A stretch of DNA of 64,000 nt from CAVVYJ01 sp963752495 (GTDB lineage: Bacteria; Pseudomonadota; Gammaproteobacteria; Burkholderiales; Methylophilaceae), in NCBI GenBank assembly GCA_963752495.1, contig CAVVYJ010000005.1, positions 62,001 to 126,000 on the forward strand. The letters are read 5' to 3'. The position numbers and the translations under genes were made by a program. The notes beneath the pieces were generated by a model. It ran no database searches and had not been told where the DNA came from. It was given only the letters and a program-made list of their open reading frames with translations. Of this stretch, positions 28,138 through 37,863 are shown piece by piece; position 1 is the stretch's first letter; the number at the start of each line of letters is the position of its first letter.

Positions 28138-29858
28138 CTATTTTTTAGTCACTAGCACATCTTCCATCATCAAATATTCTAAATCACACCCATAAAACAT
28201 ATTGAGAGCATCGGTGGGCGAGCAAATCATGGGCTCTCCGCGCCTGTTGAGCGAAGTATTGAGCACCACCGCGTTACCCCGCAATTTTTCAAGATGTTGA
28301 ATGAGCGCGTAATAGCGTGGATTTGTTTCTTTTGTAACCACTTGCGCGCGAGCCGTACCATCCTCATGCACCACCTCAGGAATACGCTTTTTCCAATGCT
28401 CAGCCACATCAAAGGTAAATGTCATGTAAGGTGCAGGGTGGCTAGTTTGCAGAATATCCTCAGCCACCGTATCAAGCATGCTAGGACAAAACGGCCGCCA
28501 ACGTTCACGGTATTTGATTTGTGCATTAATTCTATCCGCCACGCCAGGATAACTCGGGTCACCCAGAATACTACGGCAACCCAGCGCTCGCGGTCCAAAC
28601 TCCATACGACCTTGTAGCCATGCCAAGCGGATTACCCGCTGCAAGCAATTCCGCCGCTTTTTTAGGACCATCTGAAACCCTCGTAAATATTGGCTTGGCG
28701 GGATGTTGTTTGCAAGCTTCTTCACATTGCTCATTGGTAAATGCAGGCCCTAAATAAGCATGTTCCATTTTGTGTATAGTTTCACCCGCCAAATGTGCTG
28801 CATAAGTGGCGGCGCCTAGCGATGTACCATTGTCACCGGAGGCCGGCTGCACGAACAACTCTTTGACATGTGGCAACGAAATAATGCGCTGGTTGAGTTT
28901 TACATTGAGCGCGACACCGCCTGCCATCACGATTTTTCCTGTTTCGCGAATAATATCGCCCAAATAATATTCAATCATCTGTAACGCGATATCTTCCAGC
29001 AACTTTTGCACCGACGCCGCGTAGTGAATATACGGGTCGTCAATCTCATCGCCACTTCGCTTTGGGCCAAGCCAGTCAATGAGTTTAGGCGTAAAGTAAA
29101 AACCCTTACCGTTTTCTTTATAGCGACGTAAGCCTACTACGTTTACGTATTCAGTATTCACACGCAGCTCGCCATTTTCAAACGTAACCAAGCGACTTAA
29201 ATCATACTTGTTTGCATCACCATACGGCGCCATTCCCATGACTTTAAATTCGCCGTCGAGCATCTCGAAACCAAGATATTCGGTAATTGCACCGTACATG
29301 CCGCCTAAGTGAATCCGGATCATAGAACTCTTTGATTTTGTGGATTTTTCCGTTCTCACCATAGCCAAAAAATGTCGTTGCGTATTCGCCTTTTCCATCT
29401 ATCCCGACAATCGCGGTTTTCTCTTTAAACCCGCTCAAATGATAGGCGCTGGAAGCGTGCGCTAGATGATGTTCAACCGGCACAAACTTAGCGTTTGATA
29501 GGCCAAGTTCTTTCATCAGCGCTAGCGATTTATCCCGATTGCGGCGGAATCTGCGATTACCATTAAATATGGCGTCCAGCGCCCTGTCTGGGGCATACCA
29601 ATGGCGCTTGGCATAATGCCAGCGTGCGTTTGTGCTAAGGGGAATCTCGGCATATGGAAACGCGACGATATCTACTTCTTCAGGCTTAACACCTGCTTGT
29701 GTTAAACAAAACTTAGCAGCTTCATAAGGAAATTTGTTTTTAGCATGCTTGTCGCGGATAAAGCGCTCTTCTTCCGCTGCCGCAATAATTTTGCCATCCA
29801 CCAAAATCGCAGCGGATGCGTCGTGCCCTAGCGCACCAGATAGACCTAATACAATCAT
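28138..29858 (-). CDS. NodU/CmcH-type carbamoyltransferase (two frameshifts)
   Basis: A carbamoyl-phosphate-dependent O-carbamoyltransferase, 572 residues after correction. The TsaD-like N-terminal domain begins LGLSGALGHDASAAIL and has VEHHLAHASSAYHLSGF and GIDGKGEY; the C-terminal domain has MEFGPRALG and LNTSLNRRGEPM. Frame breaks are at 29306 (one surplus base, after which LGGMYGAITEYLG follows) and in the CC at 28623-28624 (then LAWLQGRMEFG). Within an LPS locus it may carbamoylate a core heptose or other sugar, as known for some Gram-negative cores. It starts at 29858 in an ATGA overlap with the upstream kinase gene if that gene's own indel is corrected. Confidence 0.85.
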
Positions 29859-31347
29859 TGAGTATACCAATTCTTTGTTGCTTACAATGCCAGCTTGCTC
29901 CAGCACAGAAATATCGGAATAAACCACTTTAAAAGTCTTCACAAACGCATTATACAGGGCTGGCTCATTCTGCCAATTTTGCATCAAACGTTTCAGGTCG
30001 CGAATATGCGCTGATTTAGCGACAGCGTCATTTTTATGTTGCTTCATTGCATCCAAATCAATGAGTAGCGGCTCGCTACCTAATATTTTAATGTTCGTCG
30101 CTTTCATATCGCCATGTGAAATTTTTAACAAATAGAGCTTGTATAGCAATGTGCAAATATTTTTTACGCCTTCCGAGCGCTGTGTTGCATTTTGTATTTG
30201 CTTAAAAAACTCCGCCATATCAGGTGCATCCACATACTCACTCAGATAATAAGCCTTGCTCCTCAAGCAGCCAAATTTCATTGTTTCGAGCAACGCAACT
30301 GGGTTTGCAGTCGCGATATTAAGCAGCTTGAGTCGATGCCCATTTGCCCACGAAACCGCTGCACGGCTAGGTCGAAAAGCGCGGCTTAGCGCATGAATCC
30401 ACCCTTTGATGTTGTAGCGCTTTATTACAATCTTAATATTATTCAATTCAATGAGTGCAATGGTACAGGTGTTCCCGGTTTTGAGTCGCCGACCACGCTC
30501 AAGAAGCGCATCCAAATCAGTTTCTGCACTGAGTTGCGGCAAATCATACGCATTGGATTTTGCCCAAAATCTTGCATTTGAATGACTTACAGTGATGTCC
30601 GTGCATTGCCTGAATACTTTTTTATCCGCATAGGCAGATGCGGTTTTCAGACGGTACCTGTTCGCCAGCGGCGCCACCTGAGCTACATCCATCGGCAAAT
30701 GCCACTCACACAATTTTCGATAATTTTCCAATAGCTGTGGTAACCACACGGCTTGCTCCAGCACATCAAATTTAGAAATCAGCTCGGCAAGATTTTTAAG
30801 CGCCCGTTGATATGTCAGATTGACGTATTGACGCACACCGTCTCCATCTAGCGTATAAATTAAATCCTTCGCCACCAGAAAATTCTTAAGGTGTAAATCA
30901 GTGTGGACAACTTCCGCTAAATGATGAATTGCAATCACTTTCACCAAATTGCTTGCCAGCTCAAATCGCTCACTCGGTGTAAGCGTATGCCATAACTCAT
31001 CTGCGGTTTTAGCATGCTTGATCTCTTCCAAGATAATGACGTGAGCACTACTTCCATCTGCCAATACGCACTCGCTTTTACGCAACAATTTTGGTGTGGA
31101 AATGGTCGCATATTCCAAAACGGCAATGCCATCCGCATCACGCTTCGCGTAAGCCTCCGCACCCTGGCCGATAAAGATTTTGGCGTAAATTGCCTTGCTA
31201 TCCCAAGTGCCGCTACACACTACGCGCTTATCTGGCACATGTCTTACAACTTGCAACTCGCTTAATATTGACCCATCTGCCAGCACAACTTGGCTAGCAT
31301 TCACGCCATACTTGGCAAGCAGCTGTTGCGCATCGCTGCCCTTGCAT
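29855..31347 (-). CDS. Tandem two-domain LPS kinase-like protein (WaaP/InaA type, indels at both ends)
   Basis: About 496 residues with two protein-kinase-like domains in a row. The first has VVHTDLHLKNFLV and LDGDGVR (catalytic loop and metal-binding Asp) near residues 150-180; the second has ISHGDMKATNIKI and LIDLDAMKQ near 415-440. As given, the frame starts only at GTG 31304 and runs without stop into the carbamoyltransferase. Two one-base corrections resolve this. In the C run 31339-31341, loss of one base gives an ATG at 31347 that overlaps the preceding stop (TGATG). At 29867-29868, loss of one base gives a stop overlapping the next ATG (ATGA). Likely role: phosphorylation of core heptose or Kdo. 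Confidence 0.7.
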
Positions 31348-33092
31348 CAATTGCAACCTTTACTCGCTAAGCTGATGCTATTTTCATATGTTTGTTGCTG
31401 GCAAATCACCTTGAGTTCTTTTGGCTTCTGAGGTTGCCCAACCAGCATTGGCAATGGCTTAAAAGCGGAACTGACCAAGCTTTTTTCTGCATCGAACTCT
31501 GCAAAGCTGAGCCCTGCCAAATCTGCCCAGGTGTGAATAAAATGGGCCGTACTGTAAGGGCGGTTTAGTACGTCCTGCGTAATTTTTACGTTTTGCCATT
31601 CAGGGGAAAACCACATCAGCATAGGGACGGTATACATAGGCAATGTAGGGCTGGCCTCATTGCGGCCTAGTACATTTCGTGACGGTGAGTCGTATACATC
31701 TTCCCCATGGTCAGAAAAATAAGTCAAAAAGCCATTTTGCTTGCTCGCCTCAAATTTAAGCATCAGCTCTGATACGACAAAATCATTATACAAAACCGCA
31801 TTATCATAAGTGTTAATCACTTCAACCTGCTTGTCATCAAAACCCTCTGCAAGGCCAGTACTGTCTTTAAAATGGTCAAACTCGGGCGGATAGCGATACA
31901 CATATTTCATATGCGTACCTAATAAATGCACCACAATAAACTTACGAGGCGCTGGGTCCTGCAAGGCTTTTTCAAAGGGGTCAAGCACATCGCCATCGTA
32001 CTGGCGAGAATCCTGAACGCGCGTATTGTTCAGATACACCTGCACATCAGTCTGTTTAGAAAAAGTCGTCAGCATGGTATTACGCTTGGTTACCGTTTGC
32101 TGGTTTGTAATCCAGTAAGATTTATACCCCGCCTGCTTCATCATGTTCATAAGAGTCGGCTTGGTCAGATGCAAATCCGGATGTTCCTGATCGCCAAACG
32201 TAAGCGCTTGCTGTAGCATCTCAATGGTATAAGGCCTAGACGCCACTACTTGATTAAAGATATGTAATTTATCACGCATCGCATCGAGCTTCGGCGTTGT
32301 TTTGCGCGAGTAACCATACAAACTCATATGCCCGCGATTAGTCGATTCACCAATCACCAATACCAATGTTGCAGGTTCATTCGCATGTGCATCTTTAAAG
32401 TTTTGTAACGGCGGTAGTTTAGCGTTTTCTTCCAGCAATCTTTCCATATTACCCAGCTGCAAACGATACTGCACAAAACCTGTCACCAATTGCCACGGAG
32501 TTGCCGGTTCGATATTCGTCAGCATCTTTTCTACTACGTCGTCTGTCGATTTTTTATCTATCTGCGTATATTTAAAAATAGGGTAAATCAGCAACACAAA
32601 TAAAATCAAAAAACTTACCGACCATCTCACCAATGCCGTTGTTTTTAGCGGACGTATATTGCGCCACAGCCAATAGGCAACAATCGTATGTAACGCAAAC
32701 ACCGGTACCATCCACCACACAAAATATTGCGAAATGTATTCCGAGCTTTCAGCCGCGTTGGATTCTAACGCTACAAAAATCACACTTTGTGAGAACTCCT
32801 GCTGATAAATACAAAAGTAACCGATACTCACCAGCGAGGCCGCCCACAGCACAACGCCAATAATCGCGGTTACCAGCTTGGTATGCTTGTGCAGCAGCAG
32901 TACCGGCACAAACCAGAAAAAACTCATCACAACAGCTTGACGCAACCCGATGAAACGGGTGCTATGGCTTAAAAAGAGGACAAGCTGCAGCAGTACCGAG
33001 AAATATGCAAAAAAGAGATAAAGACTGAGCGCAGCTTTCCAATTAGCACTGGTCAAGAATTTACCAATTGGATGTTGTGAAAATGTAGCCAT
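31347..33092 (-). CDS. Phosphoethanolamine transferase for LPS core (CptA/EptC type)
   Basis: A 581-residue inner-membrane enzyme. Five hydrophobic segments lie within residues 15-175, then a periplasmic sulfatase-fold domain with VLVIGESTNRGHMSLYGY (Thr nucleophile), RPYTIEM and SDHGEDVYDSP. These match the EptA/CptA family, which moves phosphoethanolamine from phosphatidylethanolamine to lipid A or core heptose. The N-terminal type and neighbours (LPS kinases, carbamoyltransferase) favour the heptose-modifying CptA group. The stop codon overlaps the next gene's ATG by one base. It follows a kinase-like gene by 19 bases. Confidence 0.85.
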   Translation of the reverse strand: MATFSQHPIGKFLTSANWKAALSLYLFFAYFSVLLQLVLFLSHSTRFIGLRQAVVMSFFWFVPVLLLHKHTKLVTAIIGVVLWAASLVSIGYFCIYQQEFSQSVIFVALESNAAESSEYISQYFVWWMVPVFALHTIVAYWLWRNIRPLKTTALVRWSVSFLILFVLLIYPIFKYTQIDKKSTDDVVEKMLTNIEPATPWQLVTGFVQYRLQLGNMERLLEENAKLPPLQNFKDAHANEPATLVLVIGESTNRGHMSLYGYSRKTTPKLDAMRDKLHIFNQVVASRPYTIEMLQQALTFGDQEHPDLHLTKPTLMNMMKQAGYKSYWITNQQTVTKRNTMLTTFSKQTDVQVYLNNTRVQDSRQYDGDVLDPFEKALQDPAPRKFIVVHLLGTHMKYVYRYPPEFDHFKDSTGLAEGFDDKQVEVINTYDNAVLYNDFVVSELMLKFEASKQNGFLTYFSDHGEDVYDSPSRNVLGRNEASPTLPMYTVPMLMWFSPEWQNVKITQDVLNRPYSTAHFIHTWADLAGLSFAEFDAEKSLVSSAFKPLPMLVGQPQKPKELKVICQQQTYENSISLASKGCN

Positions 33093-33111
33093 GAATATTA
33101 TAAAACCTTAT

Positions 33112-33861
33112 TTAATTGCGTGTAGAACGTCTAATCACTAATCTGCAAAACCATTTTGCCAATGGCGTTAACTTTTTTAACTGCATATATTGCATAAAAA
33201 AATACAATCGCTGCGTGCGCCGCCAATATTTGGTGTGCCGGTTAAGCGTCGCCAAATCGAAATAAGCACGCCACCAAAATAGCGGACTAAAACGCGCTTT
33301 CTCCAAATCAATCAATGCGACTTGAGGTTGCGTTAGCGCATCCTTAATAAAAACATGTTTTGGGTACAAAGACCTATGCACAAGCCCAAGCGCATGAAAC
33401 TGCCGCACAGCACTTGCAACACTTTCCAATAAATGACGTTGCAACTTAGCGGTTGTACTAGCCGTTGTAAACCATGTTTTTGTAATCACATCCAGCGGCA
33501 CATAATCCATTAAGGCTTCTGTGATTAAAATCGCCCGCTGATGCCCATCTTTGTTAGATTCTGCATAAAATACCACTTGTGGCGCAGCAAATGCATGCTC
33601 GGCCAAAAATGTTAGTCGCTCAAACTCACGTCGAAACGTTGGCTCACCTTTGATTGGGTGCAACAAGGTGCTTCTGCCATGGTTTTGCTGCTTTTTAACA
33701 AACACCTGCAAACTGCCGAGCTTAAGCACGCCAACGCCACTCCAGCCGCCACGCCGCTCATTCGGCGTCTCAAACCAGTCAATCTCTTTTTGCCATAACG
33801 CATCAAAATCAGCTAGCTGATGTTGCGCAAACACTTCTTGATAATGGCTGGATTGAAACAA
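33112..33861 (-). CDS. LPS kinase-like protein (InaA type) with altered catalytic loop
   Basis: A 249-residue kinase-like protein. The fold features are the Gly-rich GGWSGVGVLKL, VFVKKQQ with the ATP-binding Lys, a catalytic loop HRSLYPKHVF near residue 160 and the metal-binding LIDLEKAR near 187. In working LPS kinases the loop normally reads HRDLYxxH; here Ser stands for the catalytic Asp. It may be inactive, use another base, or reflect a base error. The only in-frame start is TTG at 33861. A TATAAT on the minus strand at 33895-33900 lies 34 bases upstream. It heads the minus-strand operon with cptA, the tandem kinase and the carbamoyltransferase. Confidence 0.75.
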   Translation of the reverse strand: MFQSSHYQEVFAQHQLADFDALWQKEIDWFETPNERRGGWSGVGVLKLGSLQVFVKKQQNHGRSTLLHPIKGEPTFRREFERLTFLAEHAFAAPQVVFYAESNKDGHQRAILITEALMDYVPLDVITKTWFTTASTTAKLQRHLLESVASAVRQFHALGLVHRSLYPKHVFIKDALTQPQVALIDLEKARFSPLFWWRAYFDLATLNRHTKYWRRTQRLYFFMQYMQLKKLTPLAKWFCRLVIRRSTRN

Positions 33862-33894
33862 AAACGGCTACGCCCAAACAAACATAAAGGCAAG

Positions 33895-33900
33895 ATTATA
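33895..33900 (-). promoter_or_regulatory. Probable -10 box of the minus-strand LPS modification operon
   Basis: A perfect TATAAT on the minus strand, with no good -35 at 17 bases. Transcription would begin near 33888, about 27 bases before the TTG start of the kinase-like gene. Confidence 0.45.
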
Positions 33901-33951
33901 TCAGCCATTCACATCGCAGTTGCGCCAAACTCACCTGTAGCGCATATCACG

Positions 33952-33957
33952 TATAAT
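33952..33957 (+). promoter_or_regulatory. Probable -10 box very close to the lpxL-type gene
   Basis: A perfect TATAAT ends 6 bases before the ATG at 33964. A start point seven bases downstream would fall on the ATG itself, so the transcript would be leaderless if this is the promoter. Confidence 0.4.
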
Positions 33958-33963
33958 TACCGC

Positions 33964-34808
33964 ATGCTGTCTATTATTTTAAAACCGTTCTGCTATTTAC
34001 CGCTTTGGCTGTTACACCGGCTGGGCGCTGCGCTGGGCTGGCTGCTTTTTTACACCATGCCTGCAAGCAAAAAAATTACGATTGAAAATATCACGCAAAG
34101 CAAGCTGGCCGCTAGCCCAATAGATACAAGGGGTTTGGCGCTTGCCAGTTATGTAGAAATGGGCAAGGCAATTTTTGAAACGCCACTGATTTGGCAAAAA
34201 AACGAAGCCGATTTATTGCCTTTGGTCAAACAAGTGCACGGCTGGGAGCACGTACAAGATGCGCTGGCGGCGGGGCGAGGGCTGATTTTTCTCACACCGC
34301 ATCTGGGTTGCTTTGAAATCACTTCTATTTTTTACGGCGCTAGACATCCCATCACCGTGTTGTATCGCCCGCCAAAAATCAAAGCGCTGGAAAGCCTGAT
34401 TCTGCGTGGCAGAAAACGTACCGGCGTGACGCTTGCAGAAGCCAATGCAGGCGGCGTGCGCAAACTCATGCAGGCGCTAAAAATGGCGAGGCGATTGGTA
34501 TTTTGCCCGACCAGATTCCCAAAGCGGGCGAAGGCGAATGGGCAGATTTTTTTGGCAAGCCGGCTTACACCATGACGCTTGCGAGCAAAATCGCAGAAAA
34601 GACTGGCGCAGCTGTCATCATGGCGTATGGCGAGCGCCTACCCGATGGCAAAGGCTACGAGATTCATTTAACAAAACTAGATTCTATCGCCACGCCTGCC
34701 TTGCTCAACCAAGCAATTGAGGCGCAAGTGGCTAAAAAACCGGAACAATATTTATGGCGTTATAACCGCTATAAACAACGCCGCCACGCGCTTAACAAGC
34801 CAATTTAA
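33964..34808 (+). CDS. Lipid A biosynthesis acyltransferase (LpxL/HtrB type, one frameshift)
   Basis: A late lipid A acyltransferase that adds secondary fatty acids to Kdo-lipid A at the inner membrane. Restored length is 281 residues, typical of the family. A hydrophobic N-terminal anchor (about residues 5-30) precedes the catalytic HLGCFE motif (HX4D/E type) near residue 115 and VLYRPPK. The frame breaks at the A run 34479-34483, one base too short; adding one gives ALKNGEAIGILPDQIPKAGEG, the conserved product-binding segment. Start ATG 33964 matches the family N terminus. It converges on waaP with 9 bases between stops. Confidence 0.88.
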
Positions 34809-34819
34809 TAAACTGGCTT
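34797..34819. terminator. Weak hairpin between convergent lpxL-type and waaP genes
   Basis: AAGCCA (34797-34802) and TGGCTT (34814-34819) pair around an AT-rich 11-base loop that contains the stop codon of the acyltransferase gene. No strong T run follows. Confidence 0.35.
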
Positions 34820-35636
34820 AATCTAGTGCAGATTTTTCAGCCACTAATCGCTTTTGAAATTTTTTGCTATTAAACTTAGTTAAAAGTGCTTCTGCGCGCA
34901 CCTCAACTTGCCCCCAGAACGCATCTGATTGCGTCAAGTAATGCTGCTTAAATAGCGCCAAATCCTCTGTGCTCCAGCCCACTTGCATTGCGGAGAAGAA
35001 CAAGCCTGCAATATCTTTCATCACCGCGTTACCATGCGGCGGCTGGCCTTGCAGCATGCGGTGCAGGTCTATTAAATGAACATTCAGTTGCCCTTGCGCG
35101 AACTCGCTCTTTTTCACCACGAAATGACATAAATAAAAATCACGGTGGCAAAGCCCTGCCATATGCAGCTTTTTAGCGATATGCGCAATCGCCTCTATCA
35201 ATGGCGTGCGCAAAGCCGAGCCAGCATTTTGCGGGCTAGCAAACCAGTCATCCAACTGCATGATTTCGCCCAAATCTCAGTCAACACGAAAGACCGCATG
35301 GTTGCTGGGTTGCAGCCACGTTGCCCGTAAGCGACTAATGGCGTGGTGGGAATGCCTAAACTATCCAGTTTTTGAATAGCAGCGACTTCTGTCATCGCGC
35401 CTAGAATCGGTCGTTTAAGGTAAGCAGATTCTTAAAAATCTCGCCCCAACCCACGCCAAAATGCTGTTTGATGAAATAGCTTTTGCCATCTAGCGCAATC
35501 TGCATGGTTTTACGGCCGGGCACATCGCGAAACGCTTTGCCCTGCAACTGCATAAAATACTCAAACAAATTGTTTTGCGGCAAATGCTTAAGCAGCTTGG
35601 CTGGCAGCGTTACGTTATCTTGCTCTACAAAAACAT
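34818..35636 (-). CDS. waaP: LPS core heptose I kinase (three indels in this sequence)
   Basis: WaaP (RfaP) phosphorylates the first heptose of the inner core with ATP. Restored length is 273 residues. Landmarks are FRDVPGRKTM and SYFIKQHFGVGWGEIFKNLLTL, then TEVAAIQKLDSLGIPT and the catalytic loop GLCHRDFYLCHFV with its Asp, and HLIDLHRM. Missing bases are inferred in the GG at 35419-35420 (giving LTLKRPILGA), in AAA at 35272-35274 (giving TEILGEIMQLDDW) and in the A run 35629-35633. The last correction creates an ATG start at 35636, overlapping the end of waaG. The waaG-waaP order is classical. Confidence 0.88.
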
Positions 35637-36766
35637 GCGGCGACGGGTTTGTTAGCAAGCTCAACCAAAATATTGGCTTCCGCCTGTTTGGATTCGTGCT
35701 GCGTTAAAGTGCGAACATACTTATTTGCAGTTTGTTTAAATTCTGCGTTATCTTCGCGCAAGAGTTTAGCCAATGCGTCATTCATGGCTTGTTGCGAATA
35801 TGGCGTTGGCAAGACCACGCCGCCAGCTGCCTCAATATGGTTTGCGTAACCACATACATCCGTCACAATCACCGGCAATTGCGCTACCAGCGCTTCTATC
35901 AACACGATACCTGCAAGCTCGCTGCGCGCAGGGTGTGCCAACACATCGGCGCCCATCATCAGTTTTGCAACATCCGGCCTGCCACCCGCCTCGATGCAAT
36001 GCTCGGCAACGCCAAGTTTTTGTGCATCTTGCTTAAAGGTGCTGGCAGATTCCAGCTCGCCAATCGAGATAAGCCATGTGTTTTCTTTTTGCGCTACGGG
36101 CAAGCTCGCCAGTGCCTGCATGGCGCGGTCAACGCCTTTACGGATATATGCCGAACCAACCGTGATTACCACTTTTGCATTGGCCGGCAAGGCAAATTGC
36201 TGCCTTAGGTATTTACGGCATTCTGTGTGATCTAACCCTGCAAATTTGTCTAAAGGCACGTTAGGCGGCAACAGATGGAAGCGATTGGCTGGCGTATTGT
36301 AATAGCGCTGGAACACCGCTTCGTCCCGCTTTGTGAGCAGCAAAACATGTGTGCTGGCATGCTCGCCAAACACAGCGGCTTCAGATGCTGAAAAGAACTT
36401 GTAACGTGCAGTTAGCCGATACCACCAACCACGCGTCTCGGCTGCGCGCGCCACAAAGCACGGGTCTGCCGCGTAGTAGGCATCTAAATGCGGGATGCGG
36501 TTAAAGCCGACGACAAAATCAAAATCCCCTGCCTTTACCGCTTCCTGCATCGCAGCAATCAGGTTTTGATGGCGCTGATGGTTTGCCAAACCTTGCGTTG
36601 GAAGCACGCGATAATCCAAATCTTTAGGCAGCGTTTCACCACGCCATTCGCCGGTAAAAATGGTGACTTGATGCCCAAGCGCCACTAAATCATGCGCAAT
36701 ACGCAGCATATCGCGCTGCGCACCGCCATATTCGAACACCTTGAAAATTAAAAATGCAAATTTCAA
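35625..36766 (-). CDS. waaG: LPS core glycosyltransferase WaaG
   Basis: WaaG is a GT4 glycosyltransferase adding the first outer-core hexose (glucose in E. coli) to heptose II. It opens FLIFKVFEYGGAQRDMLRIA and carries GSAYIRKGVDRAM and the EX7E region SELAGIVLIEALVAQLPVIV near residues 290-310. As given it reads to 35615; if the A run 35629-35633 lacks one base, it stops at 35625 with 380 residues (E. coli WaaG has 374). It overlaps waaP, and the divergent waaC starts 62 bases away, with a perfect inverted repeat between. Confidence 0.9.
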
Positions 36767-36779
36767 AAAAATTTACCAG

Positions 36780-36804
36780 ACGTTTTTCAATAGATGAAAA
36801 ACGT
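36780..36804. promoter_or_regulatory. Perfect inverted repeat between divergent waaG and waaC
   Basis: ACGTTTTTCA (36780-36789), loop ATAGA, TGAAAAACGT (36795-36804): a perfect 10-bp inverted repeat in the middle of the 62-base divergent promoter region. It cannot be a terminator for either gene by position, so it may be an operator or an RNA hairpin at the start of one transcript. Confidence 0.45.
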
Positions 36805-36828
36805 TAATTGTATGCGAAAATAGGCGCC

Positions 36829-37839
36829 ATGCAGCGCATTCTACTTGTTAAAACTTCATCGCTGGGCGATGTCATTCACAATTTGCCAGTGGTGGACGAC
36901 ATACTTGCGCAGTTCCCAGAGGCGCAAATTGACTGGGTGGTAGAAGAATCTTTCGCTGATATTCCACGTCTGCATCCCAAAATCCATAAGGTCTTTGCGG
37001 TAGCGTTTCGTCGCTGGCGCAAGCAATTATTTAGCAAAAACACTTGGGTAGAAATTGCAAAATTTAGACAAGATATCAAACAAAATAAATACGATGCGAT
37101 TATCGATACGCAAGGTTTGCTCAAAAGCGGTTTGCTAACCGCTTGGGCGCATGGTACAAAACACGGCTATGACAGCCGCTCCGCACGCGAACCACTTGCC
37201 AGCTGGTTTTACGATAAAAAATATACGATTTCTTATCAGCAGCATGCCGTTATCCGCAACCGTACATTGGCTGCCAAGAGTTTGGGTTATGCACCGCCCA
37301 CAAACGTGCCCAACTACGGCATCAGCCAGCATGAGGCTTCGGATAATGCCTCTGAGAACCTTATAGATATTGGCTCTCTGGGCAATTATATTATCGCTTT
37401 GCATGGCACCAGCCGTGACTCGAAACTATGGCCTGTCGCTAATTGGGTAGTGCTGGGTAAAGCACTCTTAAATCTGAACCTTAATCTGGTTTTACCTTGG
37501 GCAAGCGTGGCTGAGCAACAACGTGCAAACGAGATTGCCAGCCAACTCAGCAATGCGAAAGTATTGCCTAAGCTTAAGATTAGCGCGCTAGCCGGCGTGA
37601 TTGGCGGCGCGCAAGCTGCTGTGGGCGTAGATACCGGCTTATCGCACCTAGCTGCCGCGCTGAGCATTCCAACTATTGCGATTTATACTGACACCAACCC
37701 TGAGTTTACCGGCGTGATGGCGGGCTCGCAAGCTGAAGCGATTAACCTAGGCGGCATTGGCCAAATGCCCAATGTAGAGGAAGTGACTAGCGCTTTAACA
37801 CGTTTATGTTTACACTCACAGCCACCCAAGAAAAGATAA
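36829..37839 (+). CDS. waaC: LPS heptosyltransferase I
   Basis: WaaC transfers the first L-glycero-D-manno-heptose from ADP-heptose to Kdo2-lipid A. It is a 336-residue GT9 protein starting MQRILLVKTSSLGDVIHNLP, the WaaC hallmark, with DWVVEESFADIP, DTQGLLKSGLL, GTSRDSKLWP and VGVDTGLSHLAAAL near residue 265. I chose ATG 36829 over an upstream start at 36808 because it matches the family N terminus. It opens a plus-strand operon with the four-gene Dlt-like module that follows after 24 bases. Confidence 0.94.
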   Translation: MQRILLVKTSSLGDVIHNLPVVDDILAQFPEAQIDWVVEESFADIPRLHPKIHKVFAVAFRRWRKQLFSKNTWVEIAKFRQDIKQNKYDAIIDTQGLLKSGLLTAWAHGTKHGYDSRSAREPLASWFYDKKYTISYQQHAVIRNRTLAAKSLGYAPPTNVPNYGISQHEASDNASENLIDIGSLGNYIIALHGTSRDSKLWPVANWVVLGKALLNLNLNLVLPWASVAEQQRANEIASQLSNAKVLPKLKISALAGVIGGAQAAVGVDTGLSHLAAALSIPTIAIYTDTNPEFTGVMAGSQAEAINLGGIGQMPNVEEVTSALTRLCLHSQPPKKR

Positions 37840-37863
37840 TTAGAAACACTGAAGCACTCAACC

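Noticed and set aside
35732..36208. A 158-codon plus-strand frame opposite waaG
   Set aside because: It lies wholly antisense to a well-supported waaG, with Cys/His-rich composition typical of a shadow frame.
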